This document shows, piece after piece, positions 6,686 to 15,546 of a DNA stretch of 34,995 nt. A program made the position numbers and the translations under genes. Where the stretch lies: the NCBI GenBank assembly GCA_002690995.1, contig NZGS01000143.1, forward strand, positions 34,704-69,698. The letters run 5' to 3'. This DNA is from Rhodospirillaceae bacterium (GTDB lineage Bacteria > Pseudomonadota > Alphaproteobacteria > Thalassobaculales > Thalassobaculaceae). Below the pieces are notes generated by a model that was not told where the DNA came from, did no database searches, and worked only from the letters and a program-made list of their open reading frames with translations. Numbering within the stretch: position 1 is the stretch's first letter; each line of letters opens with the position of its first letter.

Positions 6686-9586
6686 ATGCAAGAGCCTTTT
6701 TCTTATCAATTAAGCGAAAAAGTTTCTACTCTACTTAAACACAATGTCGAAGGGCACGTTCACTTTGACCCTTATACACGAGGTAGATACTCAACCGACG
6801 CTTCAATTTATCAAATCGCGCCGTTTGGTGTTGTAGTTCCAAAGACCACGCAGGATTTAGTCTCTGCAGTTGAAATAGCCGCCGAACATAATATCCCAAT
6901 ATTATCGAGAGGTGGTGGCACGAGCCAATGTGGTCAAACGGTAAATGAAGCCATCGTTATAGATTGCTCGCAATACCTAAATAAAATAGTAAATTTTGAT
7001 TATGAGAATATGAGAATATCTGTTGAGCCTGGCATCGTTCTCGACCATTTAAATAGCTACTTAAAACCCCATAATCTCTTCTTTCCTGTTGATATTTCAA
7101 CGGCCTCAAGAGCAACGATTGGTGGAATGACTGCAAATAACTCCTGTGGGGGACGATCTATCCGCTATGGAATAATGGTGGACAATGTTCATTCAATAGA
7201 TGCGCTTTTGATAAACGGTGAACATGCTAGATTTTCAGATACACCAAGTGACATTAGGCATATTGACGGAACAAAGCACTATCGCCAATTGGTTAGCTCC
7301 GTAAGAGGAATAGCCGAGAGGGAAAAGTCCGCATTAGAGACTTATTTCCCGAAGCTCAAAAGGAGGGTCGGCGGTTATAACTTGGACACTATTGATCCAC
7401 AAGGCCATAATATGGCCAAGCTACTTGTTGGATCTGAAGGTACACTTGCAACTTTCAAGAATATAGAACTTTATCTGCAGCAGATACCACAGCATAAGGT
7501 TATGGGAGTATGCCATTTCCCGACTTTCTATGCTGCAATGGATGCGGCTCAGCACCTAGTAAAGCTGGGTCCAGTTGCTGTTGAGTTAATAGATCGGACG
7601 ATGATCGAACTTGCGAGGAATATCCCAATATTTAAATCAACGATTGACAGCTTCGTGAAAGGTGAACCTGACGCGGTGCTGTTAGTTGAATTTTCTGGAG
7701 ATGACCTGGGCTCTTTAAAGGAGAGTTTGCAGGAATTAAATACCATGATGTCCGACTTAGGATATCCAAAAGCGATTATCGAGGCTATTGACCCAGTTTT
7801 TCAAAGTAAGATAACAGAGGTCCGACAACAGGGCCTAAACATTATGATGTCAATGAAGACGTCAGGAAAACCAGTGTCTTTTATAGAAGACTGTGCAGTC
7901 CCTCTGGAGAATTTAGCTGAATACACTCATCGATTAACGGAGGTATTCAAGAAGTATGGAACCGATGGAACATGGTATGCACATGCATCGGTGGGATGCC
8001 TTCATGTCAGACCAGTACTGGATATGAAGAAGGGTGAGGATGTAAAAAAAATGCGGGCCATAGCGGAAGAGGCTTTTGAAATGGTTCGCGAATACAAAGG
8101 GTCGCACTCAGGAGAACACGGCGACGGTATAGTTCGTTCTGAATTTCATGAAAAAATGTACGGTGACCGCTTAGTAAAAGCATTTTCTGAGATTAAGGGT
8201 TTATTTGATCCAAAAGGATTATTGAATCCGGGAAGGATTGTCGATCCACCTAAAATGGATGACAGATCTTTATTTAGATATAAGCCCAATTATCGAGCGA
8301 CCGAGATAACTACAGCATTGGACTGGTCAGATTGGACCGGACTGTCTGGGGCGGTGGAGATGTGTAATAACAACGGTGCTTGTAGAAAAGTTTCGGCGGG
8401 AGTGATGTGTCCCAGTTATCGTGTAACTAAAGACGAAAAGCACGTCACTAGGGGACGGGCCAATACTTTGCGTTTAGCTCTAAGTGGCCAACTAGGACCC
8501 GATGCCATATCTTCTAAGGAAATGTCAGAGACTATGGAGTTGTGTGTGTCTTGCAAGGCATGCCGAAGAGAATGTCCAACTGGGGTGGACATGGCCAAGA
8601 TGAAAATTGAACATAAATCTGCTTACGTTCAAAAAAATGGCTTATCAATTAGGGATAGGCTTGTGGGTTACCTTCCAAAATATGCAAAAATTGCCTCTAA
8701 GTATCATTATTTGAGTAACTTAAGGAACAAACTACCTGGATTGCCGTGGTTGACTGAACAAACATTAGGTTTTTCAAAAAAACGTACATTACCCGTATGG
8801 AATAGAAACCCCTTCAAAGCTGCCGAGGCAAGCAGCGTAATAAAAGATAAAGAAGTGGTTTTAATGGCAGATACATTCAATACATACTTCGAACCTGAAA
8901 ATTTGCGGTCGGCACTAAGAGTATTAGAAAGGCTAGGCTATCGAGTTCATGTAGTGAACCCGGCGAATAGGGATGGACAACCGCTCTGCTGTGGAAGAAC
9001 CTATTTCTCTGTTGGTTTAGTTGAAAAGGCTCGCGCAGAGCTAAGTAATCTGATCAGTTATTACCTGCCCTACATAGAACAAAACATACCAATTGTTGGA
9101 CTTGAACCTTCCTGTTTAAACACACTGCGCGACGAGGCGCTTTCATTGGGGTTAGGGGCCGATGCAAAAAGGATTGCCGAAAAGAGTATGATGTTGGAAG
9201 GTTTTCTTTTGGAGGAAATTAAGCAAAAACGGGTTAGTTTTAACCCGGTACCTTTAGAAAAAAAGGTGCTTTTGCATGGGCACTGCCATCAAAAAGCTTT
9301 TGGAGATATGAGCTCAGTAGAGCAGCTTTTGAGACAAATTCCAGACTTGGATTTAGATATCATTAATTCTAGTTGCTGTGGTATGGCGGGAGCGTTTGGT
9401 TATGAGGCCGAGCATTACGAAACGTCTATCAAAATGGCAGAATTGGACTTGTTGCCAGCTGTTAGAGATGCTGATAAAGACTGTTTAATTGTTGCCGATG
9501 GGACCAGCTGCAGACACCAGATAAGTGATGGGTCACACCGTAAGGCCCTTCACGTTGCTCAGGTCTTAGATATGGTGCTTGAGTAA
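6686..9586 (+). CDS. FAD-linked 2-hydroxyacid dehydrogenase fused to Fe-S/CCG module (YdiJ-like)
   Basis: A 966-residue fusion of a GlcD-type FAD oxidase and a GlpC-type iron-sulfur protein, close in architecture to E. coli YdiJ (about 1018 residues). FAD_binding_4 comes first, with ILSRGGGTSQCGQTVN near residues 72-88 and GGMTANNSCGGRSIRYG near 145-161. The oxidase C domain follows, with HSGEHGDGIVRSEF near 475. Fe-S cysteines are CNNNGAC with MCPSY (about 558-577) and CVSCKACRRECPTG (about 618-631). Two CCG-type repeats end the protein: LCCGRTYF near 767, then HGHCHQKAF near 864 and SSCCGMAG near 895. The family oxidises D-2-hydroxyacids (D-2-hydroxyglutarate, D-lactate, glycolate-like) and passes electrons to the membrane chain. 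The exact substrate is open. The aminotransferase lies 84 bases downstream, which suggests glyoxylate/hydroxyacid metabolism. Confidence 0.9.
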   Translation: MQEPFSYQLSEKVSTLLKHNVEGHVHFDPYTRGRYSTDASIYQIAPFGVVVPKTTQDLVSAVEIAAEHNIPILSRGGGTSQCGQTVNEAIVIDCSQYLNKIVNFDYENMRISVEPGIVLDHLNSYLKPHNLFFPVDISTASRATIGGMTANNSCGGRSIRYGIMVDNVHSIDALLINGEHARFSDTPSDIRHIDGTKHYRQLVSSVRGIAEREKSALETYFPKLKRRVGGYNLDTIDPQGHNMAKLLVGSEGTLATFKNIELYLQQIPQHKVMGVCHFPTFYAAMDAAQHLVKLGPVAVELIDRTMIELARNIPIFKSTIDSFVKGEPDAVLLVEFSGDDLGSLKESLQELNTMMSDLGYPKAIIEAIDPVFQSKITEVRQQGLNIMMSMKTSGKPVSFIEDCAVPLENLAEYTHRLTEVFKKYGTDGTWYAHASVGCLHVRPVLDMKKGEDVKKMRAIAEEAFEMVREYKGSHSGEHGDGIVRSEFHEKMYGDRLVKAFSEIKGLFDPKGLLNPGRIVDPPKMDDRSLFRYKPNYRATEITTALDWSDWTGLSGAVEMCNNNGACRKVSAGVMCPSYRVTKDEKHVTRGRANTLRLALSGQLGPDAISSKEMSETMELCVSCKACRRECPTGVDMAKMKIEHKSAYVQKNGLSIRDRLVGYLPKYAKIASKYHYLSNLRNKLPGLPWLTEQTLGFSKKRTLPVWNRNPFKAAEASSVIKDKEVVLMADTFNTYFEPENLRSALRVLERLGYRVHVVNPANRDGQPLCCGRTYFSVGLVEKARAELSNLISYYLPYIEQNIPIVGLEPSCLNTLRDEALSLGLGADAKRIAEKSMMLEGFLLEEIKQKRVSFNPVPLEKKVLLHGHCHQKAFGDMSSVEQLLRQIPDLDLDIINSSCCGMAGAFGYEAEHYETSIKMAELDLLPAVRDADKDCLIVADGTSCRHQISDGSHRKALHVAQVLDMVLE

Positions 9587-9670
9587 AATACTTAATTTTG
9601 CATTATCAGTGCAGTGGAAAGAGAAATAATACTTTCGCTTAGATATTAAAACTAGAGATAGGAAACAAAC

Positions 9671-10837
9671 ATGAGTTACAAGGCCGGTCCCCACTTTCTG
9701 CAAATTCCTGGGCCTAGCAATATTCCAGGTCGTGTCTTGAGAGCAATTGAACGACCAACTATGGATCATAGGGGGCCTAGTTTCCAGGACTTGGCCGTTG
9801 AGGTGCTTGAAAAAATAAGGCCGATTTTCAAAACCTCTCAACCAGTGGTTATTTTTCCTTCTTCGGGTACCGGCGCTTGGGAGGCAGCGCTAGTTAATAC
9901 GCTTTCTCCGGGTGATAAGGTTTTGATGTATGAGACAGGACAATTCTCTAACTTATGGATTGAATTGGCAAGCCGGCTTGGACTTGAACCCGAAATTTGT
10001 GAGGGCGACTGGCGTGGTGGAGCTATAGCGGAAGTGATAGAGGAAAGGCTGCTCGCAGATAAAACAAAGCAGATCAAGGCAGTTTGTATTGTGCATAATG
10101 AAACCTCTACGGGCGCCCTATCGAATGTAAAAGCGGTGAGAAATGCAATTGATAATGCAAAACATCCAGCTCTATTTTTAGTAGATACAATTTCTGGTTT
10201 AGGGTCTGCAGATTACAAACACGATGAATGGGGTGTAGATGTCACCATTACCGGTTCTCAAAAAGGTTTAATGCTACCTCCCGGCCTTGGTTTCAACGCT
10301 GTTAGTGAGAAAGCTGTGGCAGCAAGTAAGTCCGCTAAACTCTCTCGATCCTACTGGGATTGGGCAAGCCAACTAGCCAATAATCCAACGGGAAACTTCC
10401 CTTACACACCAGCGACTAATTTACTTTATGGGTTGCTGGAGGCCTGCGACATGCTCATGGAAGAGGGTTTAGAGAATGTCTTTGCCAGGCATGAACGGCA
10501 TGCAGAGGCAACCAGGCGTGCGGTAAGGAGCTGGGGGTTTCAAATCCAATGTTCTGAACCGAAAGAGTATAGCCCGGTTTTGACTGGGGTTATAATGCCA
10601 ACGGGCCATGATGCGGATGCTCTGCGTTCTGTCATTCTCGAAAAATACAATATGTCTCTTGGAGCAGGCCTGGGTAAAATCAAAGGAAAAGTCTTTCGAA
10701 TTGGACATTTAGGTGACTTCAACGATTTGATGTTAATGGGGACGTTGTCCGGTGTGGAGATGGGGTTGACCTCGGCAGGAGTCCCCCACGATAAGGGGGG
10801 TGCTCAAGCTGCGCTGGATTTTCTGGCCGGCAACTAA
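9671..10837 (+). CDS. Serine-glyoxylate / alanine-glyoxylate-type aminotransferase (class V PLP)
   Basis: A 388-residue fold-type I aminotransferase. The start PGPSNIPGRVLRA, MDHRGPSF, the FPSSGTGAWEAAL phosphate-site region, VDTISGLGS with the PLP-binding Asp, and GSQKGLMLPPGL with the Schiff-base lysine at K198 are all as in serine-glyoxylate aminotransferases of methylotrophs and related proteins. The reaction moves the amino group of serine (or alanine) to glyoxylate, giving glycine and hydroxypyruvate (or pyruvate), in the cytoplasm. GGAAA lies nine bases before the ATG. It follows the YdiJ-like dehydrogenase; a hydroxypyruvate/glyoxylate reductase-like gene begins at the far right edge. 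Other class V specificities (for example aminoethylphosphonate) are less likely but not excluded. Confidence 0.88.
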   Translation: MSYKAGPHFLQIPGPSNIPGRVLRAIERPTMDHRGPSFQDLAVEVLEKIRPIFKTSQPVVIFPSSGTGAWEAALVNTLSPGDKVLMYETGQFSNLWIELASRLGLEPEICEGDWRGGAIAEVIEERLLADKTKQIKAVCIVHNETSTGALSNVKAVRNAIDNAKHPALFLVDTISGLGSADYKHDEWGVDVTITGSQKGLMLPPGLGFNAVSEKAVAASKSAKLSRSYWDWASQLANNPTGNFPYTPATNLLYGLLEACDMLMEEGLENVFARHERHAEATRRAVRSWGFQIQCSEPKEYSPVLTGVIMPTGHDADALRSVILEKYNMSLGAGLGKIKGKVFRIGHLGDFNDLMLMGTLSGVEMGLTSAGVPHDKGGAQAALDFLAGN

Positions 10838-10920
10838 TTTACCTAAGGTTAAAAATCTGTCTTCAAGCTTTATTCTGACCCGATACATAATTTTTCATTA
10901 AGAGCAGTGTTAGAATTTGT

Positions 10921-10949
10921 TTGAACACAATCACGGTGTATTCTATAAC
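10921..10949 (+). promoter_or_regulatory. Candidate promoter for the dppDF-like gene
   Basis: TTGAAC at 10921-10926 and TATAAC at 10944-10949 are separated by exactly 17 bases, in the 229-base gap before the ATPase gene. The predicted start is near 10956, where a short dyad (CCGC 10956-10959 / GCGG 10969-10972) overlaps. The transcript would have a leader of roughly 110 bases. No clear terminator for the aminotransferase is visible in the gap. Confidence 0.45.
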
Positions 10950-11066
10950 TAAAAGCCGCTGGAATTCTGCGGTATTTCGTTACTTTTAAGTAGTTAAGTG
11001 GAAGAAAGATCTCCGCGACTGCGAGAAAAGGCAAATTGTGGTGTCCTTTATTGGGAGTGTTTCTAA

Positions 11067-12938
11067 ATGGATGAAAAACGGCTGATCGAGGTTGATGATC
11101 TTAGGGTTTATTTTCCTTTAGAGGATGAGACTGTCAAGGCAGTTGAAGGTGTGTCCTGGCATATCGATAAAGGCGAAACACTGGCGGTAGTCGGCGAATC
11201 TGGATCAGGAAAATCTGTTACAGCAATGTCCCTAATGCGACTAACCGATTATGCTGGCGGTAAAATTATGTCTGGCACCGCGAATTTCCGTCGGAAGAAT
11301 GGCAATACTTTGGATTTGGCCAGCGAGCAGCAGGATGTTATGCGAGATATACGAGGTAATGATATATCTATGATTTTTCAGGAGCCCATGACTTCCCTTA
11401 ATCCGGTGTTTACTGTGGGAATGCAGATAGCTGAAGCTATAATTCTCCATCAGGGAAAGACAGAGGAAGAAGCCCTAGAAATGGCTCTGGAAATGCTGAA
11501 GCTCGTGCGTATTCCAGAACCAGAAAAACAACTCACCCAATATCCGCACCAGCTGTCTGGCGGGATGCGACAAAGAGTTATGATAGCGATGGCACTCAGC
11601 TGTAGACCGTCGCTTCTAATAGCAGATGAGCCAACAACGGCGCTCGACGTCACAATACAGGCTCAAATCCTTGACCTGATAAAGAAATTACAACAAGATA
11701 TTGGCATGTCAGTGATGTTTATCACACACGACATGGGTGTGGTTGCCGAGGTCGCGGATAGGGTAGTTGTCATGCTTCGCGGGGAAAAGGTTGAAGAGGG
11801 CCCAGCAGCGGAAATCTTTCATAACCCACAGCATCCGTATACCAAAGCGTTGTTGTCGGCTGTACCTCGCCTTGGCAGCATGAATGGCCGAAAACTCCCT
11901 GCCAAGTTTGCAAATGTTGATATTAGTCGGGCCGAAGGCGATGAAGTAAAAGAGCAAACTGGAGGGGAAAAACTATTAGATATCAGAGATACGGTAAGGC
12001 GAAAAGATGCACCTCTCCTTGAGGTCAAAGGACTTACAACGCGTTTTGATATCAGAAAGGGACTTTTCGGAACTGCTACAGGTCGTATCCATGCAGTTGA
12101 AGGGATCAACTTTTCCTTGCAACCCGGGGAGACGCTGGCGCTTGTTGGTGAAAGTGGTTGCGGGAAGTCAACTACTGGTAGAAGCATTATTAGGTTAGAG
12201 GAGCCGACTAGGGGAAGCGTCAAGTTTGAAGGTCAGGAGTTGACGAAACTTAACGCAAAGCAAATGCGGCCCTACCGTCGTCAAATGCAGATGATCTTCC
12301 AAGACCCTTTCGCCTCGTTAAACCCGCGAATGACAGTAGGCGACGCTATAGCAGAACCAATTATTGTGCACGAACTTGCTAAGGGCCAGGAGGCGCGGGC
12401 CCGCGTTGCTAGCTTGCTGCAAAGAGTTGGCTTAGAGCCCGAACATGCCGCTAGGTATCCTCACGAATTTTCAGGCGGACAGCGTCAACGTCTATGTATA
12501 GCTAGGGCCCTCGGATTAGAACCACAGCTAATTATAGCTGACGAGGCCGTTTCGGCGCTCGACGTTTCAATTCAGGCACAGGTCATTAACCTAATGATGG
12601 ACTTGCAGGAAGAGTTTGGATTGTCCTATCTATTTATTAGCCACGACATGGCGGTTGTAGAAAGAGTGAGCCATCGAGTAGCGGTTATGTATTTGGGTGA
12701 GATAGTTGAACTTGGAATGCGTGGGCAGGTTTTCGAGAACCCTCAGCATCCCTATACTAAAAAGCTTATGTCCGCTGTGCCTGTGGCCGATCCAAATCTG
12801 CGCAAAAAAGAACTTAACCTAATGACAGACGAAATTCCAAGTCCATTAAAACCAATTGGCTTTGAACCGCAAGACTATGAGTTAGTTAGTGTCGACGAAG
12901 GCCACTACGTGAAGCCATTTGATGGGATGGCGGCCTAA
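11067..12938 (+). CDS. Fused dipeptide/oligopeptide ABC transporter ATPase (DppD-DppF type)
   Basis: A 623-residue protein with two complete ABC ATPase halves, as in GsiA-type fusions. The first half has Walker A GESGSGKS near residue 43, signature LSGGMRQR, Walker [13 protein letters not shown] and TALDVTIQAQ. The second has GESGCGKS near 360, signature FSGGQRQR and Walker B LIIADEAVSALD. Each half carries the oligopeptide-transporter C-terminal element (NPQHPYTKALLSAVP and NPQHPYTKKLMSAVP). It would sit on the inner face of the membrane and drive peptide-family uptake. GGGAG lies about nine bases before the ATG. No permease is beside it on this strand; the likely partners are the leftward permease and binding-protein genes at 14617-18237. 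The fusion supplies both ATPases the transporter needs. Confidence 0.93.
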   Translation: MDEKRLIEVDDLRVYFPLEDETVKAVEGVSWHIDKGETLAVVGESGSGKSVTAMSLMRLTDYAGGKIMSGTANFRRKNGNTLDLASEQQDVMRDIRGNDISMIFQEPMTSLNPVFTVGMQIAEAIILHQGKTEEEALEMALEMLKLVRIPEPEKQLTQYPHQLSGGMRQRVMIAMALSCRPSLLIADEPTTALDVTIQAQILDLIKKLQQDIGMSVMFITHDMGVVAEVADRVVVMLRGEKVEEGPAAEIFHNPQHPYTKALLSAVPRLGSMNGRKLPAKFANVDISRAEGDEVKEQTGGEKLLDIRDTVRRKDAPLLEVKGLTTRFDIRKGLFGTATGRIHAVEGINFSLQPGETLALVGESGCGKSTTGRSIIRLEEPTRGSVKFEGQELTKLNAKQMRPYRRQMQMIFQDPFASLNPRMTVGDAIAEPIIVHELAKGQEARARVASLLQRVGLEPEHAARYPHEFSGGQRQRLCIARALGLEPQLIIADEAVSALDVSIQAQVINLMMDLQEEFGLSYLFISHDMAVVERVSHRVAVMYLGEIVELGMRGQVFENPQHPYTKKLMSAVPVADPNLRKKELNLMTDEIPSPLKPIGFEPQDYELVSVDEGHYVKPFDGMAA

Positions 12939-12999
12939 ACAGAAAGCTATGCCCATAACCCAATCGGTATTGTGATCAGTTTAGAGGGCTGTCGAGGTA

Positions 13000-13644
13000 A
13001 TGGCTTTGAGAGCGAAACGTGCCTTCACCTGCTTAGCTTCAGTTGTGTTCCTGGCCTCTATCTATCTAACGCCCGGTTTGGCTCAGTCAAAATGGTCGAC
13101 ACCTGCTCAAGTGGAGGGTCCTTACTATCCCCGAACCAAACCAAAAGAGGTTGATTCTAATCTCTTAGATTTTCTAGGTAGAGGGTTGCCAGATGGAGAA
13201 CCTCTTCAATTGAAAGGAAGAGTTTTTGATCAAAAGGGTGTCTTGATAGAGGGGGCAAGGGTTGAAATATGGCAAAACGACAACAATGGTATCTACAATC
13301 ACCATAAAGCTCCAAACAGCGAAAAATTTGATCGGCGATTTCAAGGTTTTGGATCTTTCATCACCAAGAAAGATGGGCGTTACAATTTTATAACACTTGT
13401 GCCAGTGCCAGATCATAAACGACCGCCTCATATTCATGTAAAAATATTTAGAGGGAAAAAAGAAATTCTTACCACGCAATTATATATTAAAGATCATCCT
13501 GAGAATAATCGTGACGGCTTGCTATCGTTAATGCTCTACCCTGGACAACATAAGTTACTCATCGAACTGAAAGACGCAGTTATTAAACCAGGTTTACGCG
13601 GAAAGCTTGGGATATACGACTTCGTCCTGTCTAAAAACTTTTAG
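13000..13644 (+). CDS. Exported intradiol ring-cleavage dioxygenase-like protein with an altered iron site
   Basis: A 214-residue protein with an N-terminal signal peptide (basic MALRAKR, hydrophobic residues 8-25, probable cleavage after GLA near residue 28). The rest resembles the protocatechuate 3,4-dioxygenase beta fold: EGPYYP at 39-44, VEIWQNDNNGIY, and RPPHIHV at 141-147. Known family ligands for Fe(III) are two Tyr and two His. Here Y99, H144 and H146 are present, and R141 matches the conserved Arg. The position of the second (axial) Tyr, normally in PVPYPGR-like text, is D138 in PVPDHKR. Activity may thus be altered or lost. ATG 13000 is preceded by GAGG. The gene follows the ABC ATPase by 61 bases with no terminator, and its stop overlaps the stop of the converging MBL gene. 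Confidence 0.82.
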   Translation: MALRAKRAFTCLASVVFLASIYLTPGLAQSKWSTPAQVEGPYYPRTKPKEVDSNLLDFLGRGLPDGEPLQLKGRVFDQKGVLIEGARVEIWQNDNNGIYNHHKAPNSEKFDRRFQGFGSFITKKDGRYNFITLVPVPDHKRPPHIHVKIFRGKKEILTTQLYIKDHPENNRDGLLSLMLYPGQHKLLIELKDAVIKPGLRGKLGIYDFVLSKNF

Positions 13645-14525
13645 TCCAAGCTCTCGTGCCATAATTTTTTATCGAATGCGACGTGGTCTCCAAAGAAATC
13701 AACTCGTCTTTCAACGCTATTTAATTCCGTTTTATTATAAAAAATAGACGCTTTATCAAGAACGTTTGGATTTTTCTGTTGGCTAACCCAGTCATCTGCT
13801 GTCTGCAATGTACTCTGCCGAACTGTTAGGTCGAATATATAGTAATGGTGTGGTACGATAATACTGGGATTTAAATTTTCTATTACCTCTTCTAGGTGAT
13901 GAAACCCCATAACATGTTGCGATTGATCGACTGGAACGAGAACGATATCAATATCTTGTAAAGCGTTCCATACCTCCTTTGGTGGATCATGCCTATTATC
14001 GCCCCAAGCAAGAATTCTTAGACCTCCGGTCTCAACGATTATTAGGCAGTGGTCCCAGGATCGAGGATTATTTGGAGGTGTGATATCGATATTATCGAAT
14101 TCTTTGATTATTTTTTTAAAGTCATATACAGCGGATGATGAGTCTGTGGCGTGCTTATCAGCTATGCCAGTAATTTTAACATCACCAAAACTGTATGTGC
14201 CAATAAGCCGGTCAAGTAAAACGTGTGCATCCAGAAGATGGAGTGCGTCATGATCAAAATGAGCGTGTGTTGATACTCCTATGTCCACGGCTGTTAGGGG
14301 GAAGTCTCCAAAATACCAATCCCATTTCCGGCTAGGGTGGTTCCTCCAGGGATCTATCATTACCGTAATACCCGAGGGAGAGGTTATCTGGAATGCAGAG
14401 CTTCCATAATATTCTAGTTTTACAGGCCCGTTACCTCCTTTGAAAGAAGTACGTTGGAGTTCCATCATACGATTATGATTAGTAGACATAGTCCAAGCCG
14501 TCAGGCCCGGTCCCATATTTTTCAT
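13641..14525 (-). CDS. Metallo-beta-lactamase-fold hydrolase (UlaG-like)
   Basis: A 294-residue MBL-fold protein. The metal motif HxHxDH is THAHFDHD (H87, H89, D91, H92), with H125 in the IADKHA loop, GDNRHD and a late VPHHYY as further candidate ligands. The opening LEYYGSSAFQI with IDPW resembles the UlaG/YtnP-like branch, whose members hydrolyse lactones, phosphodiesters or related substrates; the reaction here is unknown. The ATG at 14525 has no clear ribosome site. A start at residue 13 (MSTNHN) would also fit and loses nothing conserved. It is the last gene of the leftward transporter group, 91 bases after permease C. Its TAA overlaps the TAG of the dioxygenase-like gene by four bases tail to tail. 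Confidence 0.85.
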   Translation of the reverse strand: MKNMGPGLTAWTMSTNHNRMMELQRTSFKGGNGPVKLEYYGSSAFQITSPSGITVMIDPWRNHPSRKWDWYFGDFPLTAVDIGVSTHAHFDHDALHLLDAHVLLDRLIGTYSFGDVKITGIADKHATDSSSAVYDFKKIIKEFDNIDITPPNNPRSWDHCLIIVETGGLRILAWGDNRHDPPKEVWNALQDIDIVLVPVDQSQHVMGFHHLEEVIENLNPSIIVPHHYYIFDLTVRQSTLQTADDWVSQQKNPNVLDKASIFYNKTELNSVERRVDFFGDHVAFDKKLWHESLD

Positions 14526-14581
14526 TTGAACAACAATCGCACGTCTTTAGTCATTATCGAGCTGCCCTATTTAAACAGGTC

Positions 14582-14605
14582 TGGGGTGTAACTAATCACA
14601 CCCCA
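14582..14605 (-). terminator. Hairpin between permease C and the MBL gene
   Basis: A perfect 8-bp inverted repeat, TGGGGTGT (14582-14589) and ACACCCCA (14598-14605), has an 8-base loop, just past the permease C stop on the minus strand. It lacks a T tract, so it is more likely an mRNA-stabilising or partial-termination hairpin than a full terminator. Confidence 0.4.
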
Positions 14606-14616
14606 TCTCAGGAGTA

Positions 14617-15534
14617 CTATGTTTGAGAGCGTAACTTAGGGTCTAGCACATCTCTGACAGCGTCACCAAACAAATTGAAGCCAAAAACCGCTAGCGTGAT
14701 TGCTACACCAGGCCAAATTGGCACCCAAGGAGCACTCTCAGCATATTCTTCAGCTCCTCCTTGTAGCATCAATCCCCAGGCGGCCGTCGGTTCCTGAACA
14801 CCCATGCCCAAGTATGAAAGAGAGGCCTCAGTCAATATTGCTTGGCCAACAAAAGCCGTGAGCATTATCAAGAACGGCGCCATGACGTTGGGAACCATGT
14901 GGCGCATGATGATCCTAACGTGGCCATATCCGACAGACCTGGCAGCGTCGATGTAAGGGAGACCCTTTAGAGCTAGCGCACTCGACCTGACAACTCGGGC
15001 ACAATTTGGGATAAATGGAATCGTAATGGCGATAATAACCATTTCGACGCCGGTTCCAAAAATAGAGACTATAGCTAGTGCCATGATAATTAAGGGGAAG
15101 GCCATGAAGACGTCACACACTCTTTGAAGCACGAGGTCAATGTAGCCTCCAAAATATGCACTTGCTACGCCTAGAATCAGTCCAAGAAAAGCTCCACAAA
15201 AGGAGGCAGTAAAACCCACTAAAAGAGCTGTTCTAGCTCCGTAAATCATTCGCGATAGTTGATCCCGTCCAAAAGAGTCTGTGCCAAAATAAAACACTTT
15301 CCCGGTATCTTCATGAACTGTTCCCGGCGGAGAAAGCATATATTCGAAATTTTCCAGTTCTGGGTCGAAGGGCGCAATAGTCTCTGCAAACACAGCCGCA
15401 AAGGCCATTACTATTATGACTATCGCACCAGCAGAGCCCAGCGGTTGTCTGCGCAGCATTCGAAGTAAGTTATCCCAAATGGTTTTTTGTTTTGGAAGAA
15501 CAAATTCACCGGTAGGAAGTTCAGAAGTTGCCAT
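14617..15534 (-). CDS. Peptide ABC transporter permease, DppC/OppC type
   Basis: A 305-residue inner-membrane permease of the DppC family. The N terminus is cytoplasmic (LLRMLRRQPLGSAGAI leads into the first membrane segment), followed by a periplasmic stretch with FYFGTDSFGRDQLSRMIYGAR, the family's hallmark. About six membrane segments are visible. The cytoplasmic EAA loop that contacts the ATPase is DAARSVGYGHVRIIMRHMVPN. It starts 12 bases after the permease B stop, with GGATAAAAG before the ATG. Together with permease B it forms the channel. Its ATPase is most likely the fused protein encoded on the other strand at 11067-12938. Confidence 0.93.
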   Translation of the reverse strand: MATSELPTGEFVLPKQKTIWDNLLRMLRRQPLGSAGAIVIIVMAFAAVFAETIAPFDPELENFEYMLSPPGTVHEDTGKVFYFGTDSFGRDQLSRMIYGARTALLVGFTASFCGAFLGLILGVASAYFGGYIDLVLQRVCDVFMAFPLIIMALAIVSIFGTGVEMVIIAITIPFIPNCARVVRSSALALKGLPYIDAARSVGYGHVRIIMRHMVPNVMAPFLIMLTAFVGQAILTEASLSYLGMGVQEPTAAWGLMLQGGAEEYAESAPWVPIWPGVAITLAVFGFNLFGDAVRDVLDPKLRSQT

Positions 15535-15546
15535 ATCTTTTATCCG

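Noticed and set aside
10838-10857. Terminator after the aminotransferase (ACCTAAGGT region)
   Set aside because: The dyad is only about four pairs long and has no proper loop.
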